The notes: generated from the sequence alone by a model not told the origin. 64,000 nucleotides of DNA from Roseisolibacter agri (GCF_030159095.1 NZ_BRXS01000003.1:558001-622000), one strand, 5' to 3'; counted from the first letter of the stretch, positions 1-8,594 are shown. A program made the numbers and translations.

Positions 1-92
1 GCGGTGTCGGCGGCCGCGCGCGCGCCGTCCTGCGCGGGCAGCGCGGCGGGCAGCAGCGACAGCGTCAGTGGCAGGACGAGGAGCGTCTTCAC
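1..92 (-). CDS. Exported protein, N-terminal fragment only (cut by window edge)
   Basis: A GTG start at 92..90 opens a frame that runs off the left edge. The first 30 residues read as a classical signal peptide: VKTLLVLPLTLSLLPAALPA, then QDGARAAADT, with a basic residue, a leucine-rich core and an AxA-like cleavage site. The start overlaps the TGA of the decarboxylase gene (GTGA), which implies translational coupling. The mature protein is outside the window, so its function cannot be called. It should act in the periplasm, outer membrane or outside the cell, and its expression is probably tied to the decarboxylase. Confidence 0.6.
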   Translation of the reverse strand, partial: MKTLLVLPLTLSLLPAALPAQDGARAAADT

Positions 93-1609
93 GGGATCGC
101 CTCCACCGCCGACGGCCGCGCCAGCTCGGCGCCGATCAGGAGCACCGCGTCCACCAGCGCGTCCAGGTCCGCGCGGCGCGTGCGGTGGTTCACGTTGGCC
201 ACGCGCAGCGCGAAGCGGCCGTGCAGCACGGTGCTCGACGGCACCGCGATGCCGCGCTCCTGCAGCCGCAGCAGCAGCTCCTCGTTCAGCGCGTCGCGCT
301 CGGGCTCGGACATGCCGTCGGGCACGTAGCGGAAGCAGGCGATGTTGAGCGGCGCCGGCGCCAGCAGCTCCAGCTCCGGATGTGCCGCGATGCGCGCCAC
401 CAGGTGCCGCGTCTGCGCGACGTTCTGCTCGATCAGGCGCGCGAGCTTGTCCACGCCGTCGGCGCGCAGCGACATCCACGCCTTCAGCGCCTTGAAGCCG
501 CGCGTCAGGTCGAGGCCGCGGTCCGCGAACGGGAGCCCGCCGACCGCGAGGCCGCGCGTCATGCTCGCGAGGTAGCTCGCCGGCGCCGCGAACGCCGCGT
601 GGTGCAGCGCCGGATCGCGCACCAGCACGCACGCGCACTCGATGGGGAGCGATCCCCACTTGTGCAGGTCGAAGCCGAGCGAGTCCGCGCGCTCCATCCC
701 CGCGACGATCGGCCGCAGCGTCTCGGAGAGGTGGACGAGCGCGCCGAACGCGCCGTCGACGTGGAACCAGAGCCCCTCGTCGCGGCAGACGTCGGCCACC
801 GCGGTGAGATCGTCGGTGGCGCCGGTGTTCACCGTGCCCGCGGTGCCGACGACGCAGAAGGGCGCGAGCCCCGCGGCGCGATCCTCCGCGATCATCGCGC
901 GCAGCGCCCGCACGTCGATGCGGTACTCGGCGTCCACGGGCACGCGGCGGAACGCGCGGTCGCCGAGCCCCATGAGCTCCGCCGCCTTGCGCGCCCAGCC
1001 GTGCGTCTCGCTGGAGCCGTAGAAGACCATCGGCGCCGGCGCGGCGGCGTCGGGCCACGCCTGCATGCCGAGCGCGCGCGTGTCGCGTCCCAGCTCGCGC
1101 GCCTTCGCGTGGCGCGCCACCGCGAGGCCGATCGTGCTCGCCATCGTGCCGCCGGGGAGCAGCACGCCGCTCGCGCCGGGCATCCCCAGCAGCTCGCCCA
1201 TCCAGGCGACCACCTGGTGCTCCACCAGCGCGGGCGCGTGGTCGAAGCCCGCGAGGTGCGGGTTGAGCCCCGCGGCCAGCATGTCCGCCATCATGCCGAG
1301 CGGCGTGCCGGTGCCCTCGACCCAGCCCCAGAAGCGCGGATGGAGGTTGCCGTTGGGGTACGGCATCACCTGCGCGACGAAGTCCGCGTACGCCGCCTCC
1401 GCGCCGATGCCGGCGCGCGGCACCGGCTGGCCGGCGAGCGCGGCGCGCACGGCGTCGGGCATCGGCCGCCAGGTCGGCTGCGCGGGCAGGTCGGCGAGGT
1501 GCGTGAGCATGTCGTCCACCATCCGCACGGCGAGCGTGCGGAACGCCGCCCACTCCTCGGGCGTGCGCGGGTCGAACGTCTCCTCGTGCGGGGCGCGGGG
1601 CGTGGTCAC
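89..1609 (-). CDS. Pyridoxal-phosphate-dependent decarboxylase (aromatic L-amino-acid decarboxylase type)
   Basis: A 506-residue group II PLP decarboxylase, the usual length for aromatic amino-acid decarboxylases. The PLP Schiff-base lysine is K317 in DLHKW. The cofactor-nitrogen aspartate is D285 in HVDGAFGA, and the ring-stacking histidine is H203 in SSETHGW. HPRFWGWVEGTG near residue 90 is the N-terminal substrate-loop region typical of the family. Substrate (tryptophan, tyrosine, DOPA or another amino acid) cannot be decided from the sequence. It follows a 90-residue protein by 9 nt and overlaps the next exported protein by 4 nt, so it sits in a four-gene minus-strand operon. Confidence 0.9.
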   Translation of the reverse strand: MTTPRAPHEETFDPRTPEEWAAFRTLAVRMVDDMLTHLADLPAQPTWRPMPDAVRAALAGQPVPRAGIGAEAAYADFVAQVMPYPNGNLHPRFWGWVEGTGTPLGMMADMLAAGLNPHLAGFDHAPALVEHQVVAWMGELLGMPGASGVLLPGGTMASTIGLAVARHAKARELGRDTRALGMQAWPDAAAPAPMVFYGSSETHGWARKAAELMGLGDRAFRRVPVDAEYRIDVRALRAMIAEDRAAGLAPFCVVGTAGTVNTGATDDLTAVADVCRDEGLWFHVDGAFGALVHLSETLRPIVAGMERADSLGFDLHKWGSLPIECACVLVRDPALHHAAFAAPASYLASMTRGLAVGGLPFADRGLDLTRGFKALKAWMSLRADGVDKLARLIEQNVAQTRHLVARIAAHPELELLAPAPLNIACFRYVPDGMSEPERDALNEELLLRLQERGIAVPSSTVLHGRFALRVANVNHRTRRADLDALVDAVLLIGAELARPSAVEAIP

Positions 1610-1618
1610 CCCGGGATG

Positions 1619-1891
1619 CTAACGCTCCTGGCGCGCCGCGGCGATGGCGGCCAGCAGCCGCTCGTCGGGGAGCGAGGCCCAGTCGGGCGGGAGCTCGACG
1701 CGCACGGACTGCGCGCCGCCGCGCGGCGTGCACACGACGGCGAGCTTCCCGTCCCCCTCCGCGGCCCGCTCGGCCGCCTCGCGCGCGGCGTCGTCGTCAC
1801 TGAGCCCGGCGAACGCCTGCACGCAGCTCCAGGTCGTGCCCTCGTCGTCGGTCACCTCGCGCGGCGTGGACGTGCTCTCGGGCGTCGTCAT
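1619..1891 (-). CDS. Small acidic protein of unknown function (90 aa)
   Basis: The frame encodes 90 residues starting MTTPESTSTP and ending AAIAAARQER. The first half is rich in Asp, Glu and Thr. A central TTWSCVQAFAGL stretch and a C-terminal LPPDWASLPDERLLAAI helix are the only distinctive parts. There is no signal peptide or membrane segment, so it is probably cytoplasmic. It lies 26 nt downstream of the lipoprotein gene and 9 nt upstream of the decarboxylase, so it is likely co-transcribed with both. I do not recognise a family. Confidence 0.6.
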   Translation of the reverse strand: MTTPESTSTPREVTDDEGTTWSCVQAFAGLSDDDAAREAAERAAEGDGKLAVVCTPRGGAQSVRVELPPDWASLPDERLLAAIAAARQER

Positions 1892-1917
1892 CTCGGTCGG
1901 ATCGGATGGGGATGGGC

Positions 1918-2370
1918 TCAGCGCGCGGGCCGCCGGATCACGAGGCTCAGGTTGAGCAGCCGGTCCCACAGCGCGCGCTCGATGGGGTCGTCGCTCCTTC
2001 GCACCTCCCGTTCCTTCGTGCGCACGATGCCGCCGAGCTGCACGCGCCGGTACGTGCCGGTGAGCACGACCCGCGACGCGCGGGCGGAGCCGGTGATGGT
2101 CGCGCGGAAGACGGCCTCGGCGCCCTCGTGCTCGAACGGCTCGGTCTCGGGCGTGGTGCCGGAGGTCAGCGTCTCGCGCACGCGGTAGCCCTGGATGCGG
2201 AAGGTCGCGAGCGTGCGCCGCACGGCCTCGTCGCGGGAGATGGGGAGGTCGATGGCGATCTCGCGCTCCTCGCGCGCGCGGCCGGTGAGCCCCGCGCAGC
2301 CGCCCACCGCGAGCACGCCGAGGACGAGCAGGAGCCAGCGCCACGTGCGGCCGTGCTTGCCTCGCCCCAT
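1918..2370 (-). CDS. Lipoprotein of unknown function (150 aa)
   Basis: Starting at the ATG at 2370, the protein begins MGRGKHGRTWRWLLLVLGVL and continues into AVGGC, a clear lipobox. It should be a lipid-anchored envelope protein. An ATG further upstream (2448) is open, but it would put 26 residues before the signal peptide and overlap the divergent gene, so I prefer 2370. The mature part has a DEAVRRTLATFRIQGYRVRETL segment and alternating beta-strand-like stretches, but no family is recognisable. It heads the minus-strand cluster containing the decarboxylase. Confidence 0.65.
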   Translation of the reverse strand: MGRGKHGRTWRWLLLVLGVLAVGGCAGLTGRAREEREIAIDLPISRDEAVRRTLATFRIQGYRVRETLTSGTTPETEPFEHEGAEAVFRATITGSARASRVVLTGTYRRVQLGGIVRTKEREVRRSDDPIERALWDRLLNLSLVIRRPAR

Positions 2371-2386
2371 CGCGGGGCCAAGTGTA

Positions 2387-2409
2387 GGGACAACCTCGGG
2401 GACAACCTC
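2387..2409. promoter_or_regulatory. 11-bp direct repeat in divergent promoter region
   Basis: GGGACAACCTC occurs at 2387-2397 and again at 2399-2409, a 12-bp step, so about one helical turn. The site lies in the 52 bp between the divergently transcribed lipoprotein gene (2370, minus) and small membrane protein gene (2423, plus). It could be an operator for a protein binding tandem sites on one DNA face. No regulator is identified. Confidence 0.35.
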
Positions 2410-2422
2410 ACGGAGGATCGCC

Positions 2423-2605
2423 ATGTTCTCACGCCACAGCTTCGGCATCCCCGGTGCGCTGGGGGTGCTGGTCCTGGCCTTCTGGCTCTTCGGGTGGGCG
2501 GTGATGGGGTGGCACGCCGGGCTCTACCACGTGCTCGTGCCGGTGGGCATCGCGCTGCTCGCCATGCAGTACGTGCGCCGGCTGAACATGGAGCCCGAGG
2601 ACTGA
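2423..2605 (+). CDS. Small membrane protein (lmo0937/DUF5670-like)
   Basis: A 60-residue protein with two hydrophobic segments, roughly residues 10-29 and 33-50. The spacing resembles the small lmo0937-type membrane proteins (a WLFGW turn, then a His followed by a hydrophobic helix). The ATG at 2423 is preceded by a good Shine-Dalgarno, CGGAGGA, 5-7 nt upstream, which fixes the start. The C-terminus YVRRLNMEPED is charged and probably cytoplasmic. Function in the known family is unknown. A comparable 60-residue two-segment protein is encoded at 46581-46763. A repeat element begins 11 nt after its stop codon. Confidence 0.6.
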   Translation: MFSRHSFGIPGALGVLVLAFWLFGWAVMGWHAGLYHVLVPVGIALLAMQYVRRLNMEPED

Positions 2606-2616
2606 CGGGCGCCCGC

Positions 2617-2745
2617 GCGCCGGACCCGAAAGGGCGAACTGCATTTGACGGGATGACAGGATGACCAGGAGGCTCCGCTCGGCGCGACGTTCCATGCGCT
2701 CTGTGGAGCCTCCTGGTCATCCTGTCATCCTGTCTCCTGCCGTTC
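2617..2745. repeat. Intergenic hairpin repeat, family A
   Basis: Arms 2647-2678 and 2703-2734 pair over 32 bp with two mismatches. The left arm has 8-nt phased CAGGATGA words. The outer left flank carries the CGCCGGACCCGAA module shared with families B-D. The apex holds a GGCGCGACGTTCCATGCGC block related to that of the other families. It abuts a family D element on its right and lies between convergent genes. Confidence 0.8.
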
Positions 2746-2752
2746 AGGGACA

Positions 2753-2927
2753 CGCGCACCGGACCCGAACGGCGAACTGCATCAGACAGGATTGGACGGA
2801 TTCGACGGACAACAGCCGGATTACGCTCCGCGTGGCGCATGGGACGTCGTCGCCACATGGGAAGTAATCCGGCCCTTGTCCGTTCAATCCGTCGGAATCC
2901 TGTCTACTGCCGTTCGGGTCCGGCGCG
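2753..2927. repeat. Intergenic hairpin repeat, family D
   Basis: Long imperfect inverted repeat with left arm 2753-2831 and right arm 2865-2927. The outer arms read CACCGGACCCGAACGGC and its complement. GGATT/GGAC words recur at 9, 9 and 11 nt in the left arm, and the inner stem includes CCGGATTACGCTCC-type sequence. The apical block is the reverse complement of the family B apex. It ends 7 nt before the SusD stop codon. Confidence 0.8.
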
Positions 2928-2933
2928 AGAGAG

Positions 2934-4376
2934 CTACTGACAGCTCACCGCCCCGCCCCGCGCGTCGCGCTCCTGCTGCGGGATCGGCAGCGCGGCCTGG
3001 AACGCGTCCGCCGTCCCGCGCTGGCTCGGGCCCAGGTAGGTCGGGTTGAGCAGGTTGTACGCGCGCAGGTCGACCAGCCGCTGCGCGCCCTCCAGCAGCA
3101 GCGAGAACCGCTTCTCGTAGAGCACCGCCTGCACGCCCTCGGCGCGGCTCGTGAAGGTCGGCAGCGCGGCCAGCCCGCCCTCGCGCGTGCGCACCGCGTT
3201 CACGTCCGCCGTCGCCTCCGCCAGCTGCCCGAGCTCCAGCCGCGCCTGGGCGCGCAACAGCAGCAGCTCGGCGTTGCGCAGGATCGCCAGCGGCCGCGTC
3301 TGCGTCGTCGCGCTCGCGGACGCGAGCGTCGTCCCGAACGTCGTGCTGACGCCGTTGCGCGCCACCGGTTCCGTGCGGAAGATCACCTTCGCCTGCCGCT
3401 GGTCGCCCGCCTGCAGCCCCTGCCGGTTGGTGAACAGCCCCGAGCCCGGCGCCGGCGCGGCGATCGTCGGGTTGAGGAACACCGTGCCGACCGCCAGCGG
3501 GTTGGTGAGGTCCGGCGCCGCACCGAACGCGTGGTACACGCCCGCGGTCGTCGCCGCGCTCGCGTCCACGAACGACGCGTCGAGCGCCGTGAGCGCGTCG
3601 CGGAACGACTGCTGGCGCGCGCCGATCAGCCCGCGGTACACCTCCGCGCGCGCCTTGAGGCCGCGGTTGAAGCGCGCGAAGCCCGCCGGCGTGTCGAACG
3701 CGCCGTTGCTCGCGAAGCCCGCCGGCAGCCGCACGCCGAACGTGGCGCCCGCGGCCTGCAGCTCCGCGTAGCCGCTGTCGAGCACCGCGCCGATGGACGC
3801 CAGCGCGCTCGCCTCGCACGAGATGGGGCGCAGCGCGCTCCCCGACGCCTCGATCGGCGAGACGTCGGTCGGGATGCCGTTCGGGCCGCGCAGCTCCCAC
3901 GTGCGGTAGAGCAGCAGCGCCTTGAACGTGTGCGCGATGCCGCGCACGCCCTGCCGCTGCGCCTCCGTGAGGTCCGCCGCGCTGCCGATCCCCTCGAGGA
4001 TCGTGTTCGCGGTGCGCACGCCGTTGTACGCGTCGTTCCACGTCAGCCCGCCGCCACCGATGAAGCCCGCGGCGTCGATCGCGTTGCCCATCAGCTCCTG
4101 CTGGAAGCGCGGCTCCGACGGATCGATGTTGTAGACGTCGCGCGCCAGCGTGCCCGCGAAGATCAGGTGGCGGAAGCCGCCGACGCCGCGGTCGCGATTG
4201 ATCAGCCCCGTCGTCAGCAGCTGCGCGGTGTTGGCATTGAGCCCGTCGGCGATCACCGCGTCGGGCAGGTTGTTGAGGTCCGGGACCGTCGTCGGGTCGC
4301 TGCAGGCCTGCGCCAGGAGCAGCGCGCCGAGCGTGGCCGACGCGAGCGGGCGCGTCGTGCGGTGGTTGCGCATCAT
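2934..4376 (-). CDS. SusD/RagB-family nutrient-binding lipoprotein
   Basis: A 480-residue SusD-like surface lipoprotein that should bind a glycan or other nutrient and hand it to its SusC partner. The N-terminus has a signal peptide ending in a LLLAQAC lipobox (Cys25). The body is alpha-helical with TPR-like pairs, and the C-terminal third has the conserved SusD pattern of LLRAQARLELG followed by VRTREGG and LYEKRFSLLLEG. It starts 4 nt after the SusC stop codon, so the two are one operon. Two ATGs stand in tandem at 4376 and 4373. No polysaccharide-degrading enzyme lies beside the pair, so the substrate is open. Confidence 0.9.
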   Translation of the reverse strand: MMRNHRTTRPLASATLGALLLAQACSDPTTVPDLNNLPDAVIADGLNANTAQLLTTGLINRDRGVGGFRHLIFAGTLARDVYNIDPSEPRFQQELMGNAIDAAGFIGGGGLTWNDAYNGVRTANTILEGIGSAADLTEAQRQGVRGIAHTFKALLLYRTWELRGPNGIPTDVSPIEASGSALRPISCEASALASIGAVLDSGYAELQAAGATFGVRLPAGFASNGAFDTPAGFARFNRGLKARAEVYRGLIGARQQSFRDALTALDASFVDASAATTAGVYHAFGAAPDLTNPLAVGTVFLNPTIAAPAPGSGLFTNRQGLQAGDQRQAKVIFRTEPVARNGVSTTFGTTLASASATTQTRPLAILRNAELLLLRAQARLELGQLAEATADVNAVRTREGGLAALPTFTSRAEGVQAVLYEKRFSLLLEGAQRLVDLRAYNLLNPTYLGPSQRGTADAFQAALPIPQQERDARGGAVSCQ

Positions 4377-4380
4377 GGGA

Positions 4381-7371
4381 TCAGAAGTTCGCGGTGACCG
4401 CGAGGAAGAAGCTGCGGCTCGGCGGATACGGCGTGACGTCCTGGAAGCGGCCGAGGTTCTGGTTGCCGAAGTTCGAGACCTCGGGGTCGTAGCCGGTGTA
4501 GGGCGCCCACGTGTACAGGTTGCGCCCCGACAGCTCCAGGCGGACGTCGCGCGTCTGGCTGCCGAACGCGCTGCGCACGAAGCGGTCGGGGAGCTGGTAC
4601 GACAGGTTCAGCTCGCGCAGCTTCAGGAACGTCGCCTTCTCGAAGTAGACCGGCCGGCCGGCGACGTAGTCGCGCAGCCGCTGCTGCGACGCGGCCGTGT
4701 CGGCGAACAGGTTCGTGCTGTCGAAGTAGTTGTTCGTCAGGTTCGCGACGCCGCCCCCCTTGCGCCAATCGAGCAGCCCGGCGAGCCGCACGCGCCCGAA
4801 CGTCAGGTCGTTCGAGAAGCCCATCTGGAAGTCCGGCGCGCTCTCGCGGAAACCGTAGACCGTGCCGGCCGACGTGCCGCGGCTGGTGACGACGCGCGCC
4901 GTCGTGATCGAGCGGCCCTGCTCCACCCACGCCTCGCCGTAGCGCGGCGAGAACGACGACGACGCCGAGAACGGCGGCACGTCGAGGCGCGTGATGCGGC
5001 TGTTGAAGTTCGAGAACGTCGTCCGCGACGTCCACGTCACGTCGCGCGTCTGCACGGGCGTCGCGCTCAGCTCCAGCTCCGTGCCGGTCTTGTACATCGC
5101 GCCGCCGTTGATGATGCGGATGGCGTAGCCGCTCGACGTCGCGGGCGCGGAGAGCAGGATCAGGTCGTCCACGTCCGTGCGGAACACCGTCCCCGAGAGG
5201 GCGAGGCGGCCCTTGAGCATCGTCAGGTCGACGCCGCCCTCCAGCTCCGTGGACGTCTCCGGGCGGATGGCGCGGCTGCCGGCGGTGGCCGACGGGCGCG
5301 CGCCGAGCGTGCCGCCGTAGACGCCGGTGATGAGCGCGGTGTACGCGTAGCCGAACGGCACCTGGTTGCCCGCGCGGCCGTACGCGGCGCGCAGCTTCAG
5401 CTCCTCGGTGGCCGGCGGCAGGAAGGGGAGCCGGTACGACGCCGACGCCTTCGGGAAGGTGTAGTACTTGCCCGCGTCGCCGTTGGTCGACGACCGCTCG
5501 GCGTTCAGCGCGCCCGTGATCGCGAGCCGCTCGTCGAGCGCCAGCAGCTCCTCCTGCACGTACCACCCGAAGTCGTGGACCCGGAAGCGGTCCTCGTTCG
5601 ACAGCTGGTCGGCGGCCAGCGTGATGCTCTGCGCGCCCAGCGGGACGTTGCGCCCGCGGTTGAACACGACGTCGCTGTTCCGGTACTCGCGCCGCACGCC
5701 GAACGACGTCGTCGCCGACAGCGGCGCGAGCGTCAGCCGGTGCACGCCCGACGCGTTCAGGTTGGCGTACTGGCTGGTGACGTCCGTGTTGACGATCGTG
5801 CCGGGAAAGCCGTCGGCCGGCTCGAAGTAGACGGTCGGCGGCGAGTACACCTTGTTGTTCTGCGAGAACGCGTCGACGCCGCCGAGCACGGTGAAGTCGA
5901 GCGACTGCCGCGTGGACGCGAAGGCGTTGTAGGTCGCGTTGACGCTCCCCACGTAGCGGAAGACGTCCTGCGGCAGCTTGGTCAGCTCCGCGGTCTGGAA
6001 CGGGTTCGTGCCGCCGAAGCCGCCCGGCAGGTACGGGTTGCGCGGGTACTGGCCGGTGGCGCTGTCGCGCGCCATCGCGTTGAAGTACTGCGGGGTGCCG
6101 GAGAAGACGCTGATCGGCGACACCACGGGCGCGTTGTCGTTGCCCGAGATCCCGCGGTCGGTGAGCGTGTGCATGAAGGCGTTGTTGGACTGCAGCGTGA
6201 GCCGCGAGCCCACCGCCTGCCCGACGTTCGCCGACAGCGACTGCTTCCCGTAGTACGTGCCCTTCTGGATCGCGTTGTCGCGCTGCAGCAGCCCGCTCAC
6301 GTGGTACGTGGTCCCGCCGGCCGTGCCGCCGCGCAGCGCGAGCGACGTCTGGTACGACGGGCCGTCGGCCTTGTAGAAGGCGTCCTGAAAGTCGTGGCAC
6401 TGGCCCGTGAACGGCGCCGCCAGCTCGGCCGCGGTCTCCACGCCCTCCCACGCCATCGCCTCCTCCACGGAGCCGAAGCAGCGGAGGTCGAGCTTGCGCT
6501 CCTGCTGCAGCTGGTACGTGCCCACGCGCTGCGCGAGGCTGAACGCGGGCCGGCCGGCGCTCCCGCGCTTGGTGCGGATCACGACGACGCCGTTGGCGGC
6601 CTTGGAGCCGTAGATCGCGCCGGCCGACGGGCCCTTGAGGATCTCGACGCTCTCGATGTCCTCGGGATTGAGGTCGGCGATGCGGTTGGCCGTCTGGTCC
6701 TGGCTCGTCGAGATCGTCGCGGGGCCCTGGCCGGTGCCCGCCGTCGTCAGCGAGTTGAGGCCGTTGCCGAACGCCTGGTTGCTCACCAGCACGCCGTCGA
6801 CGACGTAGAGCGGCGTCGAGGCGGCGTTGATGGACGACACGCCGCGCAGCTGCACCTGCGAGCCGCCGCCGGGCGCGCCGGAGTTGGTCGAGATGATGGC
6901 GCCGGCGACCTTGCCCTGCAGCGCGTTGTCCACCGACTGCGCCGGCGCGCGCCCCACCAGCTGCTCGGCGCTGACGGTGGCGACGGCGTTGGCGGCGTTG
7001 AGGCGCGAGACGCTGGTCGCCGTGCCGGTGACGACGGCGGTCTCGAGCTGCAGCACGTCGCGCTCGAGCGCGACGCTGATCTCCGACTGGCCGGGCGCGA
7101 GCACCACGGTGCGCGCCTGGTAGCCGATGCGCCGCACGCGCAGCGTGCTCGTGCCGTTCGGCGCCTGCAGCGCGAAGCGGCCGTCGTCGCCGGTGAGCGT
7201 GCCGGTGGTGGTGCCGACGACCTGCACGGTGACGGCGCCGAGCGGCTCGCCGCTGCCGGCGACGGTGACGACGCCCGTCACGCGGCGCTGCGCGGCCTGC
7301 TGCGCGCCCAGCTGCGGCGCCACGGCCGCGACGGCGACGGCGGCGAGCAGCGCATGTTGCGTTCGGATCAC
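4381..7371 (-). CDS. SusC/RagA-family TonB-linked outer-membrane transporter
   Basis: A 996-residue outer-membrane receptor. I chose the GTG at 7371 because it is preceded by GGAGG 4 nt upstream and starts a proper signal peptide (IRTQHALLAAVAVAA, cleaved near LGAQ). An N-terminal carboxypeptidase-regulatory-like domain (RVTGVVTVAGSGEPL) is followed by the plug, with the SusC signature around NPEDIESVEILKGPSAGAIY and GSKAANGVVVIRTKRG. The rest is beta-barrel, ending in an aromatic-rich strand. It forms an energised import complex with the SusD lipoprotein just downstream. A CAGCTG-centred near-palindrome lies about 80 bp upstream and may be its operator. Confidence 0.9.
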   Translation of the reverse strand: MIRTQHALLAAVAVAAVAPQLGAQQAAQRRVTGVVTVAGSGEPLGAVTVQVVGTTTGTLTGDDGRFALQAPNGTSTLRVRRIGYQARTVVLAPGQSEISVALERDVLQLETAVVTGTATSVSRLNAANAVATVSAEQLVGRAPAQSVDNALQGKVAGAIISTNSGAPGGGSQVQLRGVSSINAASTPLYVVDGVLVSNQAFGNGLNSLTTAGTGQGPATISTSQDQTANRIADLNPEDIESVEILKGPSAGAIYGSKAANGVVVIRTKRGSAGRPAFSLAQRVGTYQLQQERKLDLRCFGSVEEAMAWEGVETAAELAAPFTGQCHDFQDAFYKADGPSYQTSLALRGGTAGGTTYHVSGLLQRDNAIQKGTYYGKQSLSANVGQAVGSRLTLQSNNAFMHTLTDRGISGNDNAPVVSPISVFSGTPQYFNAMARDSATGQYPRNPYLPGGFGGTNPFQTAELTKLPQDVFRYVGSVNATYNAFASTRQSLDFTVLGGVDAFSQNNKVYSPPTVYFEPADGFPGTIVNTDVTSQYANLNASGVHRLTLAPLSATTSFGVRREYRNSDVVFNRGRNVPLGAQSITLAADQLSNEDRFRVHDFGWYVQEELLALDERLAITGALNAERSSTNGDAGKYYTFPKASASYRLPFLPPATEELKLRAAYGRAGNQVPFGYAYTALITGVYGGTLGARPSATAGSRAIRPETSTELEGGVDLTMLKGRLALSGTVFRTDVDDLILLSAPATSSGYAIRIINGGAMYKTGTELELSATPVQTRDVTWTSRTTFSNFNSRITRLDVPPFSASSSFSPRYGEAWVEQGRSITTARVVTSRGTSAGTVYGFRESAPDFQMGFSNDLTFGRVRLAGLLDWRKGGGVANLTNNYFDSTNLFADTAASQQRLRDYVAGRPVYFEKATFLKLRELNLSYQLPDRFVRSAFGSQTRDVRLELSGRNLYTWAPYTGYDPEVSNFGNQNLGRFQDVTPYPPSRSFFLAVTANF

Positions 7372-7449
7372 GGGTCCTCCAGAGGGGTGCGAAAACGCGG
7401 GAGTGCGTACGGCGGGCGCGCATCGTACGCGGCACCCGCCGTGCGGCAC

Positions 7450-7467
7450 ATGGGACAGCTGCACCAT
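7450..7467. promoter_or_regulatory. CAGCTG-centred near-palindrome upstream of SusC
   Basis: ATGGGACAGCTGCACCAT lies about 80 bp upstream of the SusC start. Related words occur upstream of the ECF sigma gene (9536) and between the HEAT and response-regulator genes (10724-10783). It is a candidate binding site for a shared regulator. Confidence 0.4.
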
Positions 7468-7483
7468 CACGCGACGCGTCGGC

Positions 7484-7516
7484 GTCAACGCGTGGTCAAC
7501 GCGTGGTCAACGCGTG
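7484..7516. repeat. Three tandem copies of an 11-bp unit
   Basis: GTCAACGCGTG is repeated exactly three times (7484-7494, 7495-7505, 7506-7516) and followed by a degenerate fourth copy. The array lies immediately 3' of the DUF1349-like gene's stop codon and 110-150 bp upstream of SusC. The step is close to one helical turn, so it could be a multi-site operator, or simply replication slippage. Confidence 0.6.
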
Positions 7517-7517
7517 C

Positions 7518-8525
7518 TCAGCGCGCGTCGGCGCGCGCGCCCGTCTCGCAGTCGAGGAAGCGGAGCAGCGTCGCCTCGCTCACCGCGTGGTCGGTGAGCC
7601 AGTCGGCGCCGACGCCGCGCAGCGCGGGCGGGCGGCGGAAGCGCACCCAGTCGACGTGGGCGCCCAGGTCCGGCGCGCCGAGGCGCGCGCGCGTGGCCGG
7701 GTCGGCGATGTTGTGCGCGAGCGGATCGCGGTACTCCGGCGGCGCGCTGGTGCCGTCGCTGTACGCGACGAGGCCGACCTGCATGGTGAACGGCAGGTCG
7801 CGGCGCAGCACGCGCTCGCGCACGCGCCACCCCTCGCCCTCGGCCCGCGACAGCAGGAGGAACGTCTCGCGCACCCGCACGATCCGCAGCTCGTGCCAGC
7901 CGGCGCGCGCGGGGCGCAGCTTCAGGTTCGAGCCGCTGTTCACCGTGCTCTTGGTCTCGATCACGGGCACGCCCGGCGCCTCACCCGTGCCGGTGGTGAC
8001 GAACAGCCAGTTCTCGCCGCGCGGCGTCCACGCGTCGGGGATCACGGCGCGCGGCGCGCGCGCCATCACGCCCACCAGCGACCAGAGCGCGCGCGGCACC
8101 GAGTCCGCGCTCCCCGCCGACGCCGCGCGCACGCGCGCCGTGACGTCGAAGTCGCCGGTGACGGTCTGGTACAGCAGCGGCGCGTGGTAGTCCGCGAACC
8201 AGCCGCTGAGCGCGGGCTCGAGGTACAGGTGCCCGTCCGCCGCCGCGCCGCCCGCCATGCGGCGCAGCATCGACGGCCAGCCGTTCTGCGCGTGGAACCA
8301 GCGCCACCGCGCCTGCGGTCCGGCGAACGTGGTCGAGTCGGTGAACTCGTCGCTCAGCGCGTCGAGGTCGCGCGCGGTGCTCGGCGTGCACGCGAGCGTC
8401 TCGCCCGGCGGCGTGGGCGTGTAGAGCGAGGCGCGCACGACGGTCTGCGCGGCGGCGACGTGCGGGAGCGCGAGCAGCGCGAGGAGCGCCAGCGTCGCGC
8501 GGACAGAAGTGGTGGGATGAGTCAT
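7518..8525 (-). CDS. Exported DUF1349/concanavalin-like protein
   Basis: A 335-residue exported protein. The ATG at 8525 begins MTHPTTSVRATLALLALLAL with cleavage after HVAAAQ. Upstream in-frame codons come from a repeat element, so the longer frame is rejected. The mature part has DEFTDSTTF, then WRWFHAQNGW and TGDFDVTARVRA, the layout of DUF1349 jelly-roll domains that resemble glycan-binding lectins. The C-terminus has GAHVDWVRFRRPP, the usual last strand of such folds, followed by a short tail. It probably binds or processes sugars in the envelope. It lies upstream of, and in the same direction as, the SusC/SusD genes. Confidence 0.7.
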   Translation of the reverse strand: MTHPTTSVRATLALLALLALPHVAAAQTVVRASLYTPTPPGETLACTPSTARDLDALSDEFTDSTTFAGPQARWRWFHAQNGWPSMLRRMAGGAAADGHLYLEPALSGWFADYHAPLLYQTVTGDFDVTARVRAASAGSADSVPRALWSLVGVMARAPRAVIPDAWTPRGENWLFVTTGTGEAPGVPVIETKSTVNSGSNLKLRPARAGWHELRIVRVRETFLLLSRAEGEGWRVRERVLRRDLPFTMQVGLVAYSDGTSAPPEYRDPLAHNIADPATRARLGAPDLGAHVDWVRFRRPPALRGVGADWLTDHAVSEATLLRFLDCETGARADAR

Positions 8526-8594
8526 GCGACGACCGTACGACCGCCGCGCGTGGCGGGCATCGTCCACGTGACCCATGCCTGCGAATGCGGTAGC

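Noticed and set aside
2617-2927. CRISPR-like repetition
   Set aside because: The repeats are long inverted elements scattered between genes, not short direct repeats with unique spacers, and no cas genes are present.
4150-8190. Very long plus-strand open frame opposite SusC
   Set aside because: It is extremely Arg/Ala/Val-rich with no domain, signal or ribosome site, and it lies fully antisense to SusC, SusD and the DUF1349-like gene. Such frames are expected in very high-GC DNA.
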